64,000 bases of DNA. Origin: Rallus limicola. Its lineage: Eukaryota; Chordata; Aves; Gruiformes; Rallidae. This document shows, piece after piece, positions 11,176 to 23,100 of the stretch. Made by a program: the position numbers and the translations under genes. Within the stretch, counting starts at the first letter, position 1, and the number at the start of each line of letters is the position of its first letter. Location: positions 40,884,761 to 40,948,760 of the forward strand of contig JAKCOZ010000003.1 in the NCBI GenBank assembly GCA_022605955.1, written 5' to 3'. Under the pieces are notes generated by a model, which ran no database searches, was not told the DNA's origin, and saw only the letters and a list, made by a program, of their open reading frames with translations.

Positions 11176-14100
11176 CAAACCCAGAGCTGGCCCTTGCACA
11201 CCCACCCAACCTCTTGTTCCCAGCCCACTTCACCTATTGACCATCTTGTCTCCCTTGACCTTGTCACAACCATGCTTGATGCAGCTGTTGTTACCCTGGG
11301 TCTGACTGCAGTTGCTGGCACTCAGGTCCCCGCAGGCACACGTGCACAAAAACTGAGCCCCTCAGCCAGGAAGGAGTCAGAAAGGAATGTAAGAAGGCGG
11401 CAAGACAAACTGCACTGGTCAGACACATGGCATGGCCAGGCACATGCACTGACCAGCCAACTATTTACATGAAACTAGTTCTTTTAATCCCCCTTCCTCT
11501 CTTTATTTTCCCATGTTATTTCCTCCCCAAGTCACCTAAGCCTATCCATTTCTCTGCCTTTGTTTCCTCCCCTAAACATCCCATAATAAAGTCCTGTGCA
11601 CTCCAGTCTTTCTTTCCCCTGCATGCTATAACATGTCCCATAACTGCAGGCAGCAAACCCCCTCACACACCCTATCTAGAGAGCTGCTCCTAAGGGCCCA
11701 TGATGGTGGTTATCACACCTGACACGTTGATGGGACAGACCTTGGAGGGGACAGTGTCTGCTGTTGTGCCCTGTGCTCCTCCAGGCTTGTGGACACAGGC
11801 CTTTTGTGTGCTAGTGTCTCATATGGTGGCCTTAGGAACAGTCCAGGAGGGTACTGTTCCCCTCCCCCACACTCCTGTCTTCTTTGTAGCTGTGAGGATG
11901 AACTAAGGCTGAGACCAGGTAATCTAACAACTATGTGTTAGGTGAAGTGATGTGGAAATACTGAGGCAAGGGGTTCAACCCATGTGGCAGTGGCAGGGTC
12001 ATGCCAGTCTTGGACTGTGTGTATCTGGCACAAGAGGCGTCTTTTGGACATAGCAGAATGCTGGTGGAGTGTGAGATGGTCATTAACAGCAGGTCTCACA
12101 GGGGATGTACAACCATAACAAAGTTGTATGAGACCTCCTGGCCCCACAGACTACTTGTTTGTCACACTAGACTTAGCTTAGAGAATGCCACCTTGCTCAA
12201 GGTTTCATAGGACAATTGTGATATGACCAAAATACTCAAATGATGGTATCAAATGCCAAATTATAATATTTGCCTACAGCACAAGACCAGTTCTGCATTT
12301 CTATTCCTTTGGCCCTGTTACCATCCCCTAGATTGTTTATTTTCCAAGGAACAGTAATGCTACTAGTGAGTTCCTTTGCCTTCAAGCATCCCTGGGACTA
12401 GACATTAAGACCAAATTAATATCCTCCAAGGGTATACTTGCCTGTGTTGAGAATTAAATGGAGATGGAAAAAAAAAATCTCTGTGCAAAAGTGATTCAGT
12501 TTTGCTGACAGGGATGTGCAGAATAGCCAGAGAGGTGGTAGAGGAAAGCTGGTTGCAGGCCTTATCCACTTCTCATCTTGGAAAGACTGGACAGGATGCA
12601 GACTACTGTAAGTCATCCTTGCATGGGTGACAGTGAAACATGTTCTCAGCTCAGCTGCATGCACAGAAGCCAGACATTGTGATTATTCTGCAGGGATGAT
12701 AGCTGCCCACATGGGATTAACCATCTGTCAGGCAGATTTTCTGTTTTGTGACCAAAGCACTTGCCTGGCTCTTACCCAGGGAGAACCAACCAGGTACCTG
12801 CAGAGAAGTGCCACGGCCAGGAATAGAGCCCATTTCCTTCATCAGTTGGCCCGGTTACCTTACTGTGACCACTTGTCAGAGTGCTAGGAACATACCACTG
12901 TAGCTCCTGCTGCACAATGCCATTCTGAACAAGCCATTGTCTTGTTCTGCACCTGTGATCCTGAAACTTATAAAATACGCAGAGAAGTGAGGGCTGGGCA
13001 AGTGCTACATAACAAATGTACTGCTGGTTGTATGAGGATGTGTGTTTTGTCTCATGGTTCAAGCAACACCAAGTTTCCTCAGCCTTAGCATTGTTTTTAA
13101 TGACTAATTCTTCAACAATATAGTTTTTTTAATGTTTGCCTTTTTTTTTGTTCTTTTGTTTTGAAACTAGATTATAACATTTCCACTGCCTTTTAAATTG
13201 CCCCCATCTACTCTGTACAGAAGGGGAAGTGAATTCAAAACTATTCTGGGCATGTTTATGTTAAATACTTCCTGTGAAATACTTTGTCAGTGCACCTGCC
13301 TGCTTTTGAGATCCTCGAGCTCTTAGAAATCTGTTTGCTGTCATCCAAATGCAGTCCTTTGTGCAAGAAAATCTTTGGAGAGAAAAGCTGTGAATGGTGC
13401 TTGATAAGCCCAAGGCTGTGCCTGGGGGGCACTGGGGACTGGAACACACATGCTAAGAGGAGCTCACAGCTGGTGTAAACTGTCTGACATGGTGATGAGA
13501 GGTGCTGTTTCTCAGTTTACCTGGCACTTTCTTCTGTGGTTCATGTCTGTGGCATGCAAGTTTAGGGTCTTAATGGCTTTTTTGGTTCCTGTATAAACAC
13601 CCTTGAAAGCTCCTGGGATGATGTCAAATCCTTTGCTAGGAGGATATATGGTGAAGTAGGGTGCACCAGTGAGTGCAGTGCTTGTTTAATTCTCTATAAT
13701 ATGGTGGTGGTGCTCCCCTCTGCAGAAAGAGCAATACCTTTTGGAAAGCCTCTGTAGATGATTATCCTGAGGTTTGATAAACCTTTTCCACAGGTTCCTC
13801 TCCTCATTGATCCAGCTTTCCTAGGGATGGACGCTATTTCTTCAGGGCAAGAAGAATGGATTGTAGCCAGCAAAGTAAGTACATGCAGAGCTGCCCACAG
13901 GCTCTGACTGCACTAACAGCAGTGAAGAAGCTACCTGATGTCTTTTCAAAGTGCCAGGCTTTATAGAGAGCCTGGAGGGGTAGACTTTTTCTGTTGTGTG
14001 GCAGGAAGGAGGGTTGTCATTTAACAGAGCTCTCAGGCTAATGGCTATTTTTATGCTATACCTCCTCCTGCTTTTCATTCCAGCTGTCCCTATTAGGACT

Positions 14101-14944
14101 TCCAAAAGCCAATTTTCTTGAGCTAATGGTAGGTTCAGTGGAACATGCCCTAGTGCAAGGAGTGCAACAAAAGCTGAGCTCAGTTTAAGTGATGTTTGAT
14201 GTTTTCCCTTCAGCCTGGTCAGCCTTGCATTACTCTTACTGTTTTGTAGAACATCCCTCATCCAGCCATGCTCCATTTGTGCAGCCTGAAGGTGCTTCAG
14301 CATGTGCAGCATGAAGGTACTTCAGTGGGCTTGGCTCACTGACCACAGTGTTGGACAGAATGAATGGAGTTGAGGACAGAACAGGCATACTTCTCATGAT
14401 CTGCTACTTGGCAATAGGCTTGGAGGTAGTTAAGTAAAGCTGAGTTTTTCCAGCTCTGCAATAAAAACTGTTTGTGGGACTACGTCAGGTTAGTCTTGGA
14501 GCTTTGGATCATTCTGGAGCTCCTTGCAGGCTTTTGTGGGCTTTCTGAAACACATCCTAAACCTGAAAAATATTCACTCTTTGCGGGAAGACATCTTTTA
14601 ATGGCTGCATGCCTGATGGAACGAGCCATATATGCAGAATGCAGTGTCCATTTACATTAAAATACTTTTTTTAAGACTTTGGCTGACCATTGCCTGCCTT
14701 AGAGAGACATTGGAGGACTGCAGGATTCTGTGAGATTTCACAGCTAATATCTGAACTAAATTAACTGTTTATCCTAGGAAACATTCAGTTTAGAATACAC
14801 TCAGGTATGGAAAGCAAGCAGCAATTCTCAGGTATTTCATAGTTGTGAATTCTATTTAACTTTCTGGAGGAATATTCAAAGTGATGAGAAGATAGTAGAA
14901 AGGTGCAAAATTAAGGAGGCTAATCTAGTAATACATTAACTTTG
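11176..14944. other. Non-coding stretch between LTRs
   Basis: I recognise no exon, LTR or CR1 piece here. Open frames up to about 156 codons (minus strand, 13842-14312) show no familiar motif, no domain pattern and no splice context that I can support. Short T-rich tracts occur near 13120-13165. Confidence 0.4.
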
Positions 14945-15517
14945 TGTCCTGGTTTCAGTCAGGATAGAGTTAACTTCATTTGTAGCAGCGGATGGAATGC
15001 TGTGTTTGGGAGTTAAAATGAAAGCAGTGCTGATAACACCCTGATGTTTTCAGTTGCAGTCAGACAGTCAAAGCCAGGACAGGTGACCCAGATGGGCCAA
15101 AGAGAGTATTCCATGCCAATTACGTCCTGCCCAGGATAAAGGGGGGCTGATGGGAGGAAGAAACGGGGCGGTTTTGGGATGCGAGGGTCTTGGGGGACGG
15201 TCGGGTTCCGGGACGGCTCTGGGTGGTGCGGCCTGAGTTGTGTGGTTGGGTGAGAAACTGCATTGTGTATCAATAGTTTCATATTCTTTTGCTCTAAAGT
15301 CCTGTTAGCATTGTTATATTTTATCTTTCTGTTCTCTTAGTAAACTATCCTTATCCCAACCCACGGGCCTCTTAGTTTCTTGGTTTTGGAGTTATTTGCC
15401 CCTTCCTTTTCCCTTCCCTTGTTTCCCCCCCCCCCTTTCCCTCTTCCCCTGCTCTTTTACTTTAAGGAGCAGGCAGCTGTGTGGATCTCGGCCCACAGCC
15501 GGGGTGAAACCACAACA
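14945..15517 (+). mobile_element. Solo LTR, copy B
   Basis: This 573-bp copy begins TGTCCTGGTTTC and ends GAAACCACAACA. It is nearly identical to copy A across its length, including the TTTCATATTCTTTTGCTCTA and AGTAAACTATCCTTATCC blocks and the C-run near 15426. The flanks CTTTG and GTCTG do not match, so the target duplication is lost or the insertion was followed by a rearrangement. It carries no internal sequence. Confidence 0.9.
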
Positions 15518-16011
15518 GTCTGTAATGAGGAGAAATTCTCCCTCTGCCCCGGGAAACTAGCTGTGGACATTTGAAGCATGCTCTATCTTGCTGGCAGTTC
15601 AGCAGATTTAGTCAGGAAGTGTAAATGGAGGATTTGGGACTGTTTGAGGCACTTTCAAAACACTTACTGAAACTTTCCTCAGGTTATGAACAAACTTTGA
15701 AAAGAGAGTATCAGGCTTTCTCCTGGTTCAAAGACTTTCAGACCTAGGACTTCAGTCCATTGCAGTAGTGGAAGCTGTGTTTCTGGACTGATTCCTGCCT
15801 AGGACAACATGTCTAGTCCACAGCTCACTTTTTTTTCCTTATAAATCAGCATTTGAAGAAGTGCAGTTGTTCAATTAAACCGGGAAGTGGCACTGTTTGA
15901 AAACAATGAGAAGTCTAGCTTGCTGCGCAGACCTGGTAAAGGCAAGTTCACAGATGAGATGGATCTGAGAGGGAGTGTATGTCCTAACTGCCAAGGCCCC
16001 GGTTTACCTTT

Positions 16012-16597
16012 AGTCGTGGCTTTGCCCCAGCTGAGAGCTGAGCACCACGAAGCCACTTGTTCTTTAAAAGGGAGTGGGGAGGGGAAGTTGAGAGAAGGGG
16101 AGAGGGAAGGAAAAAGGAAAAAAAAAAACCCAAAACAAGGAACCAAAACTTCACTGGTTGGGATAAGGATAGTTTACTGCAATAGCAGTTATAGATATAA
16201 CAGTAATAACAGGGCTTTATAGCAAAACAAATGTATGGTGACACACAATGCAGTTTCTCACTGAACTGCACAAACTAAAGCTCAGAACCATCCTGAAAAA
16301 CCAGATCATCCCCAAAACTGTGCATCCTGGAGCTGCCTACTCCTCCCTCCACCAGCCACACTTTTGTGCTGAGCATGACCTAATTGGCACAGAATACCCC
16401 CTTTGGCCAGTTTAGGTCACCGTGTCCCCTCCCTTCTTGATAGCAAGGAAAAATAAACTGAAAAGTCCTTGATTGCTTGGCCACAACTAGAAACATCAGT
16501 GTGTTATCAGCACTGCTGTCATATCTTAACTCCCAAGCACGGCATTCCATCCCCTGCTAGAAAATAAATTAACTCTATCCTAGCCAAAACCAGGACA
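16012..16597 (-). mobile_element. Solo LTR, copy D, minus strand
   Basis: On the minus strand it begins TGTCCTGGTTTTGGCTAGGA at 16597 and runs 586 bp. A perfect 5-bp duplication, CCTTT, flanks it at 16007-16011 and 16598-16602. It shares the body plan of A-C (CTGATAACAC, GAGAAACTGCATTGTGT, AGTAAACTATCCTTATCC) but differs by many substitutions, so it belongs to an older or separate subfamily. Its last base is changed, so the end reads CGACT where TG..CA ends are expected. Confidence 0.9.
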
Positions 16598-16602
16598 CCT
16601 TT

Positions 16603-17559
16603 ATGTGTCACTACATGAACTTTAAACTGAAATGCTTTGAGGGTGTCACTTTTCTTGAAGCTTTAGCAAAAAGCATGTAATGGCAAGAAGACAGAACCAC
16701 TGCCTTCTTCCACTTCTTGCTCTTCAAAACCTCTACCAGAGCCCAGACAATAGAAAAGGTTTGGTCCTGTAGTGCCTTTGAAAGGCTTTTCATGTTTCAA
16801 AAGCTACAGTCCTGTGTGAAGAATTCCAAGGCCTGGTGAGTGGGCAGGTGGAAAGCTGAGTTTATCTCCTCTATCATTACAGATTTGCATCTTCTCCATT
16901 CCATGTAGACTGTGCATTTTTCAGAGTGTGGCTGAAGGGACTTACGGTGTCTCAGTCAGAATGTCCACCAGAAGTAACCCAGGATATTTGTACGTGCATT
17001 GGCATCACTAACTGATGTTACCCTTGTTTCTGTACATGGTGTTGACTGTTGCTCTCCCAATGTGTAGAGGTAGACAGGTAAACCAGTCCTAATGACTTGA
17101 TGCATCATTGGCATGAGTGTCTTTTCTCATCTTGGTTTCTAGTCTATTTCATGTATTCAAATCTGCTGTAGTTGTTTTACAAAAAATTTGTGCTATATTG
17201 TTTTAGAAAGGGAACTGAAGCACCCAAACAGTTTCACTGTTACAAATTATTCTGCATTCTCTGACCTGCCCATATTAACTGCTACCCAGAATCTCCTAGT
17301 TTGAACTGCAGTAGTAAATATGCATTTGTTTTGGCAGCCTATACGTGTTTTTTAAATTCCGGCAAAGCAAATGGTCCAAGCGTTTCTGAGCAATGTATAT
17401 AATGCACATATAGTCTTCAAAAAAAAATAATCTTCTGAGTCGACTTTTTATCACATAAAACAAGCAAAACGGTGATCCAAAAGAGAAAGTTAACAATGTG
17501 CCTTTTGTTTACTAGTTTAGCTTTTAGTCATTTCGAAATCCTCATTATTTCTTGATTCG
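16603..17559. other. Non-coding stretch, nothing recognised
   Basis: AT-rich unique-looking sequence between LTR copy D and the CpG island. I see no exon or repeat that I can support. Confidence 0.4.
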
Positions 17560-18130
17560 TGTCCATCCCTTCCGGTTCTCGTGAGGATCCTCATACCTCC
17601 GCTTAGGAGAGCAGTGTCTTTACCTGGATATTTTTGTGACGGTGGAGCAGTGACTCACACCTAAGGGTTCACTCCCTTACCGGCTGCTGTGGGAAGCGCC
17701 TTCTCAGGGCAGAAGGCATCCAAGACTTCTTCTGATCCTGGTAGTGCTGATGCACAGGAATTACCTCGCTCCGTTCTGGGGATATCCCGCGGTCTCGGAC
17801 TTCAAATTCACCTTTGACAAAATCGAGGCGCTTTCTTTGAATTTTAACGCCCGCCCCCCCTTTACCTCCCCTCCCCCCTTTACCCCCCCTCCCCGGCCTT
17901 GCAGCGGGGAGGGCGGTGCCGCCGGGCTCTCTCGCCGCCCGGTGGCGCTGGCGCGCCGCCTGCCGCTTCACTTCCTGCGTGACGGGCCCCGGCAGCGCTG
18001 CCAGGAGGCCGCGGCCTCTGCCCTCGCCTTAATCTGCTTACACTGCAAACCTTTAATTCTTCTTTCGCCGGGCTCTCGCCTTTGATTTATACTAAGAACC
18101 AAGTCGGGCTGGCGAAGAGCACCCGAAATA
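17560..18130. promoter_or_regulatory. CpG island, candidate host gene promoter / first exon
   Basis: This is the only clearly GC- and CpG-rich island in the window, densest at about 17840-18070, with C-rich tracts and a GGCGCGCC box near 17949. CACTTCCTG followed by GTGACG near 17968-17984 resembles adjoining ETS and CRE half sites, which are common in TATA-less promoters. On the minus strand, CAGCCG|GTAAGGGA at 17681/17680 is a good splice donor, and the frame before it is open for about 95 codons without an ATG start. A non-coding or partly coding first exon read leftward is therefore plausible. No gene can be named. Confidence 0.6.
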
Positions 18131-18797
18131 CATTAGCGTAACTATTTCAGCATCGATCAGTGGTTTTATTCCCCACTTAAATGCAATTACTTAATTCTGC
18201 AGACTGCAGCCTTAAAGTCAAACTGCAGTAATGAAATTTGTGAGGATTAAAAAAGAAACACAACCCCCCACCTCCCCTCACAACCGCCTTATAAACACTC
18301 AGAAAACGTCTGCTCTGCGTAATATGATAGAATATACAAAAATACCTGTTAACTCCATGCAGAATAAAGTTTATTAGCTTACATTTAATTTAGTTTCTTA
18401 CACACGTATTGTATCTTTGCCTGTTTTAGGAGTGCGAGTCCTTGTCTCATTGCTTTATTATTACAGAGAATGTCACTGCACATTTCCCAGCTATCTACTT
18501 CACTGTAACTCCTATATTCCTTTGCTTTGCTTAGTCTCCTTCCAGAAGTTAGGTTAAGAAAATGAAGTTGCCTCAGCAGACCCAGATTCTACCTTGAAAT
18601 TCATGCTAAAATGAGTTTTCTGTAAGTGGCTTGATAAGTGTGGGGTTTTTAAATTAATCTTTTTAGCATATTGAGACCAAGGAAATCATGCAGATGATTT
18701 CGTACAGGGGAGAGTACGACTTTGTATTTAAATTTTTTTTCTTAGTTCTCTATGATTTGTTACTGTTATATGCCTTTGAAAAATTGAATATCAGAAT
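18131..18797. other. Non-coding stretch right of the CpG island
   Basis: AT-rich sequence with no recognised exon or repeat. If transcription runs rightward from the island this would be first intron or 5'UTR, but I see no supporting donor. Confidence 0.35.
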
Positions 18798-19325
18798 TGT
18801 GGTGGTTTGATCCTGGCTGGAAGCCAGATGCCCACCAAAGTTGGTCTATCACTCCCCTTTTCAGTTGGACAGGGAGAAAATACATATTGAGAGGCTCAGG
18901 AGTCGAGATGAGATCATTCCACAATTAGTGTCATGGGCAGAACAGATTCAACACAGAATAAAGGAAAGATAACTCTCTATTTTATTTACTACACTAGACA
19001 CACAATGAAACAAGTCAGAAAATGAGAAGCGCAACAAGATTTTAAAGCACCTCTCTCCAACCCTCTCTTCTTAGCAGACTTCACTTTAGTCATGATTTCT
19101 CTTCCTTTTCTATCTCAGGGTATCACAGGGTGGGTGGGGTGCAATGGGGATTTCAGTCAGTTCCTCACAAATTGTTTTCCTTCTTAGTTGTGGGGGGGCA
19201 TTCGTCACACTCTTCCCTTGCTCCTGTGTGGGGTCCCACCCACAAACTTCTCCAACATGAGTGCTTTCCCATGGGGCTTCAGCTCTTCACCTACTGCCCC
19301 AGCGTAAGTCACTTTCATGGCTACC
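18798..19325 (+). mobile_element. LTR fragment G, plus strand
   Basis: It begins TGTGGTGGTTTGATCCTGGC and follows the same order of blocks as LTR H: CCAGATGCCCACC, CACTCCCCTTTTCAG, GGACAGGGAGAAA, TTCATGATTTCTCT-like, CAGTTCCTCA, GGTCCCACCC, ACAAACTTCTCCAA. Similarity stops near 19325, so the 3' half is missing. The CR1 that starts near 19497 may have replaced or displaced it. The right limit is approximate. Confidence 0.75.
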
Positions 19326-19496
19326 TAGGATGGCTCTTCTGGAACTGGGCAAGTGGGGGTGGACTGGGCAAGTGGCTGCTGGAAGTCATGATAGCAATAT
19401 CAACAGGGAAGAATTTTAATAAGCAAAATCAAACAAGCTTTTTAATCTCCTTGACAGGGACCCTAATGGAGCAATCTGACCCCTCAGATTGATTGC

Positions 19497-20106
19497 ACAG
19501 TGAAAGCTTTTGACACCATTTCTCACAGCATTCTGATTGAGAAACTGGCTGACACTGGCCTGGACAGTTGGACCCTCAGCTGGGTTAAAAACTGGCTGGG
19601 TGGCTGGGCCCAAAGGGAGGTGGTAAATGGAACAAAATCCAGCTGGAGGCCCATCATGAGTGGCGTCTCCCAGGGCTCAGTCCTGGGTGCAGCTTTGTTC
19701 AACATCTTTATCAATGACCTGGATGAAGGGATTGGTGAAAGGGCTGGAGAATATGAGAAGCAGCTGAGGGAGCTGGGGTTGTTTTGTCTGGAGAAGAGGA
19801 GGCTGAGGAGAGACCTTATCACCACCTACAACTACCTGAAGGGAGGTTGTAGAGAGGTGGGCAATGGTCTCTTCAGGCAGGTGCCAGGAGATAGGACAAG
19901 GGGAAATGGCACAAAGCAGGGTCAGGTTAGATGTTAAGAAAAAAAAAATCACTGGAAGTCTGGAACAGACTGTCCAGAGAGGTGGTTGAGTCACATCCCT
20001 GGATGTGTTTTAAAATAGGGTAGATGAGGTACTTAGGGACACAGGAATGGTTGGACTTGATTATCTTAAAGGTCTTTTCCAACCTTGTAATTCTGTGATT
20101 CTGTGA
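19497..20106 (+). mobile_element. CR1 LINE 3' fragment with internal deletion
   Basis: The left part encodes reverse transcriptase: [21 protein letters not shown] and FINDLDEGI are typical CR1 RT motifs in one open frame. At about 19735-19765 the sequence jumps from RT straight to the 3' end region (GCTGAGGGAGCTGGGG...CTGGAGAAGAGGAGG), so the catalytic YADD block and what follows it are gone. It ends with the CR1 tail ATTCTGTGATTCTGTG. It is 5'-truncated, as CR1 copies usually are. The open frame 19500-19937 is a relic and not a gene. Confidence 0.9.
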
Positions 20107-23100
20107 ATGCTGCAGGGCAGTATTTAGGATGAGGCCAAATAACTCCTCATTTTACTGATAAGTCTGCAGGGGAACTTCAGAAGCTGTATTGTTATTTGGT
20201 CTGGGAAGGTTTGTGTCTCTTCTGAAAGGTATGTGAATTTAATTTGTCATCATGCAGATGAGATCAGCTTGAATGTGCTTCCCTCCCACCTTTGGAGGCT
20301 AGAAACTCTGAGAGGGAGAACAGGAAATTTTCCAGGTTCAGCTGGAAGAAGTATCCCCCATGATATGGGAATATACGCTATGATTGGTTCATGACTACTT
20401 ACAGAAGACAGCATAAAGGGCATCTGAAAACAGAAATAAAAGAGAGACCACTAAAAGTCACAGCTGCTCACAGCATCCATTTCTTCTCTAAGCCTTCCTC
20501 TACCATAAACTGAAGCGCTCCAAGTGGAAGACTTTGGAACTTCTAGTGGAAATGGGTTGCATAGCAGTGGAGAAGACAGCTTGATTTGTGGCCAGATAAC
20601 AGACAGAAATGACTTGTAAGACATGGGACCTGTGCACTTTGCAGTTAAATAGAAATGATAACTTTTTTTCTTTAGAGAAAAGAGTGAATAAGAGAAAAGT
20701 AGAATTACTTGATTGCAATAATTACAAACCTTAGAAATGGGTGTAGCTCAGTTAGGATGTTGATGAACCCTCCTTTGTTATGGAACAGCTTTGTTACAAG
20801 TTGTTTAGTACAGTGTGGAGGAGCAGCCTATTCTTGGCAGGATTACAATTATATTGTTTTAATTATATCCACCTTTTGACATCATTGATTTTGGCAGGTG
20901 CTGGTATTCCAGCATGCTAGGCTTTATAATTATAATCTATAATTAGATAGATTTGCACACAGCCCACAAAACATGCTGCAAAGAATGACAGCAGTGTCAC
21001 CAAAGTTTTTTTAACCCTGTAAACTCCTCCTTCCTCTAGCTATTAGCTCTACTTCCTTCATGTTCTGCACCCCCTTCTCTAAGATACTGTGCTATGCTGT
21101 TACACAAGGAATGTATGCAATGGCAACATTTACCATATCAGAGGAGCAAGTTATAACCTATAGTTTGATGTACAGTTATATACTTATCTAACTACAGGTC
21201 TATAGTTGTAGTCAGTTGTCCTTGTGACTTGTGCTTATCCCCAGTTAAAATTAGGTTCAGCTTCAAAGTGGATGTAAGAACAGAAAGAACCATTTGGAAC
21301 TTGCTAACAGACCCTGGCAGATCTGAAACTGTCATCCTGTTTTTAGGGAGGCAATGCTTTGCTCCTCATAGAAGCTTTACACTTTTGTCAGTTTAAGACC
21401 AAATATCTGGCCCTGGTCCAGTTTTCTGATCAGCAGCTGGTTCCAAGATGCACATGTAAGAATGGGCCAAGCATGACTTTTTCCTAGCATTCTCTCCTGG
21501 ACTCTTGCATGTGGCAGATCAAAGTTATCTGCCCCAGACTGACTTTATATGTTAATTTCTCTTTCTGAACTTGTGTAAACCCCTAGCATTCTGTAGCAGG
21601 GAGTCCCACAGATGAACTACATGGTACTTCTGAAGTCACTTGCTTTTGTTCGATCTGAACTTGTAACACAGATTCACCTGATGTCCTCTGCCAGAGGAGA
21701 CAGTCAAATCAGTATTTCCCAGTTGCTCTCTCTGAGCTTCCTGTCATTTTCTGTAGATCCACCATTTTTTGATTTTGTATCATAACACTCTGCAGCCAAT
21801 GTCAGAAACCCCTCCCTCTGTCCCAGCTGTTTTTTGGGGATATTCCTTAGGCATAAGCTGTTTCATCTCTCTTGCCATCCTGGCAACTTTTCTAAATCCA
21901 TTGTATTTTCTTCAGTGCCAGGAAAAATTTGCACAGAGCACTCAAGTTTTATTCACTTATACAGGAGAATACAGGTATCTCCTGTGTCTTCTACCCGTTT
22001 TTTAATACTTCTGAATATGTAGTGGTTTTGACTACTGAGCACAGAGCTGATGTTTTTTTCCATATTTGTCACCCAAGTTCTCATTCCTGTGTTATGATTA
22101 GTTCAGATACTATCATTTTATACATGAAATTCATGGCTTTTTTTCTCACCCATGTGCATCACTTTATGCTTGCCTTCATTGAATTATATCTGCTGTTTTA
22201 TTGCCTAGTCACTCAGTATTAGCCGATTCATATGCAAAGCTGGCTCTTGTCTGGCTGACTCCTATTAGGCTAGTGAAGTTTCTGGCCTCCCTCCTTCTCT
22301 CCTGACCTTTTACAGCCTATTTGAGATCGTGATGAACAGCAAAGGTCACTAATCCACATTTCTCTGGAGATTTTCCTCTGTTGGAGAAAATGACTGCTTT
22401 CTCTTACTCTTTATCCCTTCTCTTTTAACCAATTGTTTAAGTCTGGGTTAAAGTTCACATTTTAACCTGTTATCCCATGGTAGACTCATGTCTCTTGAGG
22501 GCTGTATTGAGAGCCATCAAAACTGTTTCAAGATGGCATGTTTGCCAAACCACAAATAGCTTTGTAAGGCATAGATTTCCTTCACAAACACTACCATGAC
22601 CTGTCCTCAATATTTCTGCTTTATCCATGGAAAAACCAAGTCGCTTCATTAAATGACTGTCTGCTAATTTGCCTGACCTGGACAACCCGCTTGAAGGTCT
22701 ATGTCTCTCTGTATCTCGTGGCTCTGGCTCTTGGTGACCTGGTGATGTCTAGAGAGATTTCTGATCATCAGCAGAGTCTTGATGTTTTAACCAGGTCAGA
22801 TAAGTATAGATTTATCTGAACACATGCTGGAAATTAAAAACAAGGAGGAGCAGCCACATAGGATCTTCATTGACCTTTAGAACTTTGCTCAAGAAGGCCT
22901 TAGAGGAGCTTTCAGCTCTCTGCTATGAGTGGCAGAAGAGTGAAGAACAAGGCTGCATGAAGGGATTTTGGTGAGGATCAAAGAGATGTTTAGGGATAAT
23001 GGGAGAACTAGTGACAGAATGCTGCTTTTTGTGAAGGGCATAGAGGTATCTATAGTCTGACATTTGGCTAAACTAATGCAGAAAGTGGAGAAAAAAGAAT

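Noticed and set aside
13842..14312. Minus-strand open frame of 156 codons
   Set aside because: No recognisable domain, no promoter or splice signals that I could defend; treated as chance.
17669..17971. Minus-strand reading frame in the CpG island as a protein-coding exon
   Set aside because: There is no ATG start, and Arg/Gly-rich frames are common by chance in CpG islands; kept only as a candidate non-coding first exon.
20370..20445. CCAAT, TATA-like and AATAAA signals within 75 bp
   Set aside because: Looks like a compact LTR promoter, but I find no LTR ends and no second copy in the window.
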